NCBI GenBank assembly: GCA_963773625.1
Contig: CAVZCJ010000016.1
Location: 186,001-250,000, forward strand
Direction: 5' to 3'
From: DATARH01 sp963773625
GTDB taxonomy: Bacteria > Pseudomonadota > Alphaproteobacteria > ATCC43930 > CGMCC-115725
DNA: 64,000 bases
The notes under the pieces were generated by a model. That model was given only the letters and a program-made list of their open reading frames with translations, searched no databases and was not told where the DNA came from. The position numbers and the translations under genes are program-made. Of this stretch, positions 62,093-64,000 are shown piece after piece. Positions within the stretch are counted from its first letter, which is position 1, and every line of letters begins with the position of its first letter.

Positions 62093-62451
62093 TGCGCGCG
62101 CGAAGGCCCCGGCTCGAATGGGTCGCCGAAATACTGGGTCTCGCGGACCACTTTCCCATCCAGGAGTTCCATGATGCTCACGGTGTAAGACGGCCGCCCG
62201 TCATAGGTGAGGACATATTCGGTGACCCACAGGTCGCCCGCGCCGATTATCCGCCGCACGGTGAAGCGCTTCCGGTTCGGCTGCGCGGCGCGAGACGACT
62301 GGATGTTACGCCGGCCACGGATGCGCTCGCCCGATTGCGGATAGTCGAGCACCGCGTCCTCTCGATAGATGTCGTGCTCCGCCTCGAAATCGTTCGTATC
62401 GGAGGCAGCCCAATGGCGATCCAGAGCCGCTCGAATCTCTCGATCTTCCAT
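62071..62451 (-). CDS. NTF2-like (SnoaL-type) fold protein
   Basis: 126 residues. REIRAALDRHWAASDTNDFEAEHDIYREDAVLDYPQSGERIRG is the first half of a SnoaL/NTF2-like cone, with VTEYVLTYDGRPSYTVSIMEL and KVVRETQYFGDPFEP the second. Could be an isomerase, hydrolase or ligand carrier. Between the alpha/beta hydrolase and the DNA glycosylase on the same strand. Confidence 0.75.
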   Translation of the reverse strand: MEDREIRAALDRHWAASDTNDFEAEHDIYREDAVLDYPQSGERIRGRRNIQSSRAAQPNRKRFTVRRIIGAGDLWVTEYVLTYDGRPSYTVSIMELLDGKVVRETQYFGDPFEPGPSRAQWVERMP

Positions 62452-62472
62452 ATCCCTTTGTGGGTACTCGAC

Positions 62473-63312
62473 CTAGCGCCGCTGCTGCCGGCGCAGGAAG
62501 TCGATATAGGTTGCCGCGAGCAATCCTTCCTTCGCGTCCCAATCGGCGAAGGCCTCGTCGAGCGTCGCCGCCTGCTCGGTGACCACCTCGACATATTCGG
62601 CATTGGGCATCAGCCGGTGCGCGGCTTGACCGGCCGGTAGCGGATGGACCGGGTCTTTCCCAGGGACAATGCACGCCGGCATCGCCATCCCGCGCAGCTC
62701 TGCGGGGCTGAGGCCGATCACGGGGTGCTCGGCGCCGGCGTTAAAGCTTCGCCGCCAGCGCTCCATGCGGCTTATGAAATCGGCAGGCTCCATCTTCATC
62801 AGGGTGTCGCGGCTCTTCGGGTTGGCCGCGATCACCTCGCTCCAATGCTCCATCGCGCAGACCGCCGCCATCCCGCCTTTCTGCGCCGCCTCGAGATGCG
62901 AGGTGTAATACTGGTTGGCCAGATGCACGGCGGCATGTTCCCCGCCGGTGACCCGCCACAGCAAGAGGCCACGCACCGCCTCGGGGTGTCGCAGCGCCAG
63001 AATCATCGCCAGCCGACAGCCGGACGAGCTGCCGCCGATATAGGCGGGCAACGCGTCGAGCTGAGCCAGCAGCGCGTGCAGATCGTCGGCCCAGACGTCG
63101 TTCTCGCTGTCGCCTTCGATCGCCACCGTCGACGCGCCGGTGTTGCGCCGGTCGTAGACGATGACGCGGTAGCCGGCCTCGGCGATCTTCGCCGCCAGCG
63201 GCTTGACCGAAACGCCAGCGCGCCGCCCGCCAGGCTGCAGCGCGACAAACGGGCCGCGCTCGCCGAGGATTTCGTACTGGATCTCTAGACCGCGGACTTT
63301 GGCGACGGGCAT
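62473..63312 (-). CDS. Alpha/beta hydrolase
   Basis: 279 residues. EILGERGPFVALQPGGRRAG, RVIVYDRRNTGAST, nucleophile elbow GGSSSGCRLAMILA and the late acid/His segment IVPGKDPVHPLPAG. The elbow Ser sits in GSSSGC. Soluble, substrate unknown. Upstream of the NTF2-like gene by 21 bases and next to an MFS carrier, so perhaps catabolic. Confidence 0.75.
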   Translation of the reverse strand: MPVAKVRGLEIQYEILGERGPFVALQPGGRRAGVSVKPLAAKIAEAGYRVIVYDRRNTGASTVAIEGDSENDVWADDLHALLAQLDALPAYIGGSSSGCRLAMILALRHPEAVRGLLLWRVTGGEHAAVHLANQYYTSHLEAAQKGGMAAVCAMEHWSEVIAANPKSRDTLMKMEPADFISRMERWRRSFNAGAEHPVIGLSPAELRGMAMPACIVPGKDPVHPLPAGQAAHRLMPNAEYVEVVTEQAATLDEAFADWDAKEGLLAATYIDFLRRQQRR

Positions 63313-63384
63313 GGCTTGCTCCCTGATCGGCCGGATCGTTGCCGGAGATATTAGCGAATCCGGCCGGCCAGGACGAGCGCGGTC

Positions 63385-64000
63385 CTACTCCGCGGCCGCG
63401 CTCGCCTTCGCCAACCTCGCTTTCGGCGCCGCTCCCTCGGTGAGCTGGCTGTCGATCTCCTCGATCGAGCGGCCCTTGGTCTCGATGCCGAACAGGAACG
63501 CGATCCCCGACAGGAACGACCAGGACGCCAGGAACAGCATCGCCGGCAGGATGAAATCGAGCGAGGCCTTGGGGCTGACGAAATTGGACTGGCCGCAGAT
63601 CAAGGCCAAGCCAAGCGGGCCGATGACCTTGCCGAGATTGCCGAGCCCGTAGCCGAACCCCATGCCGCTGGCGCGCAAGCCCGCCGGCCAAATCTCGGCC
63701 GAATAGGGGCCGATGATCGCGTAGGCGCCGTCGCCGAAGAAGCGCTGCACCATCACGAACAGCCAGAACACCGATATGCCGCCGACCATTCCGGCGTAGT
63801 AGAAGCCGGCGAGCGCCATGAACAGCCCGCCGCCCATGCCAACGAGGAACCCGGCCGGACGCCGCCCAATCGCATCGCTCGCATAAGAACAGACAAGCCG
63901 CCCGGCGAAGCCGCTGACGCCGACCCAGATCATCATCGACGCCGCTTGCGCCGGGGTGACCTTGAGGATCAGCACCAGCAACGTCGTCGCCCACATCAGC
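63385..64000 (-). CDS. MFS transporter, C-terminal half (cut by window end)
   Basis: About 204 residues, six helices, open at the window end. VGVSGFAGRLVCSYASDAIGRRPAGFL is the second loop motif of the major facilitator fold, AEIWPAGLRASGMGFGYGLG the loop 10-11 motif, and FLFGIETKGRSIEEID the ending typical of sugar/organic-acid porters. The other half lies outside. 72 bases upstream of the hydrolase on the same strand. Confidence 0.8.
   Translation of the reverse strand, partial: LMWATTLLVLILKVTPAQAASMMIWVGVSGFAGRLVCSYASDAIGRRPAGFLVGMGGGLFMALAGFYYAGMVGGISVFWLFVMVQRFFGDGAYAIIGPYSAEIWPAGLRASGMGFGYGLGNLGKVIGPLGLALICGQSNFVSPKASLDFILPAMLFLASWSFLSGIAFLFGIETKGRSIEEIDSQLTEGAAPKARLAKASAAAE

Overview
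The window is 64 kb of high-GC chromosomal DNA from a bacterium, most likely an alphaproteobacterium. The signs are a phosphatidylcholine-type lipid pathway (Psd plus a PmtA-like methyltransferase), FNR/FixK-type boxes, a tRNA-Arg with encoded CCA, and many flavin monooxygenases, CoA transferases and ABC/MFS transporters typical of soil or rhizosphere lineages. I cannot fix the genus. I see no rRNA, CRISPR array, phage block, transposase or integrase.

Layout. 1-3.4 kb: end of a sugar ABC operon, then a small HTH protein translationally coupled to an HpaB-type hydroxylase; this stretch is full of frame changes. 3.5-4.9 kb: a 105-aa protein of unknown function followed by a radical SAM enzyme. 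5-12 kb: small membrane protein, DUF6134 protein, ferritin-like protein, DUF1203 protein, polA, a zinc-finger protein and a lipoprotein lipase. 12.2-14.9 kb: one large TIR-transmembrane-beta-propeller gene bracketed by about 100-bp direct repeats, each carrying a tRNA-Arg (one intact, one decayed). 15.3-20.3 kb: a membrane-lipid block with an MprF-like flippase domain, Psd, a membrane-anchored class III aminotransferase, an Mpo1-like membrane protein and a PmtA-like methyltransferase. 20.3-27.6 kb: SafE remnant, TPR protein, NtaA/DszA-type monooxygenase, PPK2, VOC protein, AAHS-type MFS carrier and Spy/CpxP-like protein. 28-31.6 kb: Ddl-like ATP-grasp ligase, alpha/beta hydrolase and membrane-anchored MurF-like ligase. 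31.6-45.5 kb: methyltransferase, GST, CaiB/BaiF transferase, acyltransferase plus multipass membrane protein, M20 amidohydrolase, TauE exporter, glycosyltransferase, MFS, LLM oxidoreductase behind a leader peptide and terminator, and a ThDP enzyme. 46-49 kb: LLM oxidoreductase, alpha/beta hydrolase and a 6-oxocamphor-hydrolase-like crotonase. 49-55 kb: orphan permease, methyltransferase-like protein, sulfatase/phosphonate hydrolase, amino-acid binding protein and isoaspartyl peptidase. 56.6-59.5 kb: two-component locus with a pseudo-receiver, receiver, LuxR-type regulator and divergent hybrid kinase. 59.6-64 kb: dodecin, EthD-like protein, FMN alpha-hydroxyacid oxidase, 3-methyladenine glycosylase, NTF2-like protein, hydrolase and a partial MFS carrier.

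Sequence quality. At least ten genes are broken by single-base frame changes while the protein on both sides stays conserved. These include polA inside its most conserved polymerase motif and HpaB with about eight shifts in 1.5 kb. I read most of these as indel errors in the assembly rather than true pseudogenes. The best candidates for undescribed biology are the tRNA-bracketed TIR gene, the 105-aa protein/radical SAM pair, the lipid block with its membrane-anchored aminotransferase, the Ddl/hydrolase/membrane-MurF trio and the oxocamphor-hydrolase-like operon.
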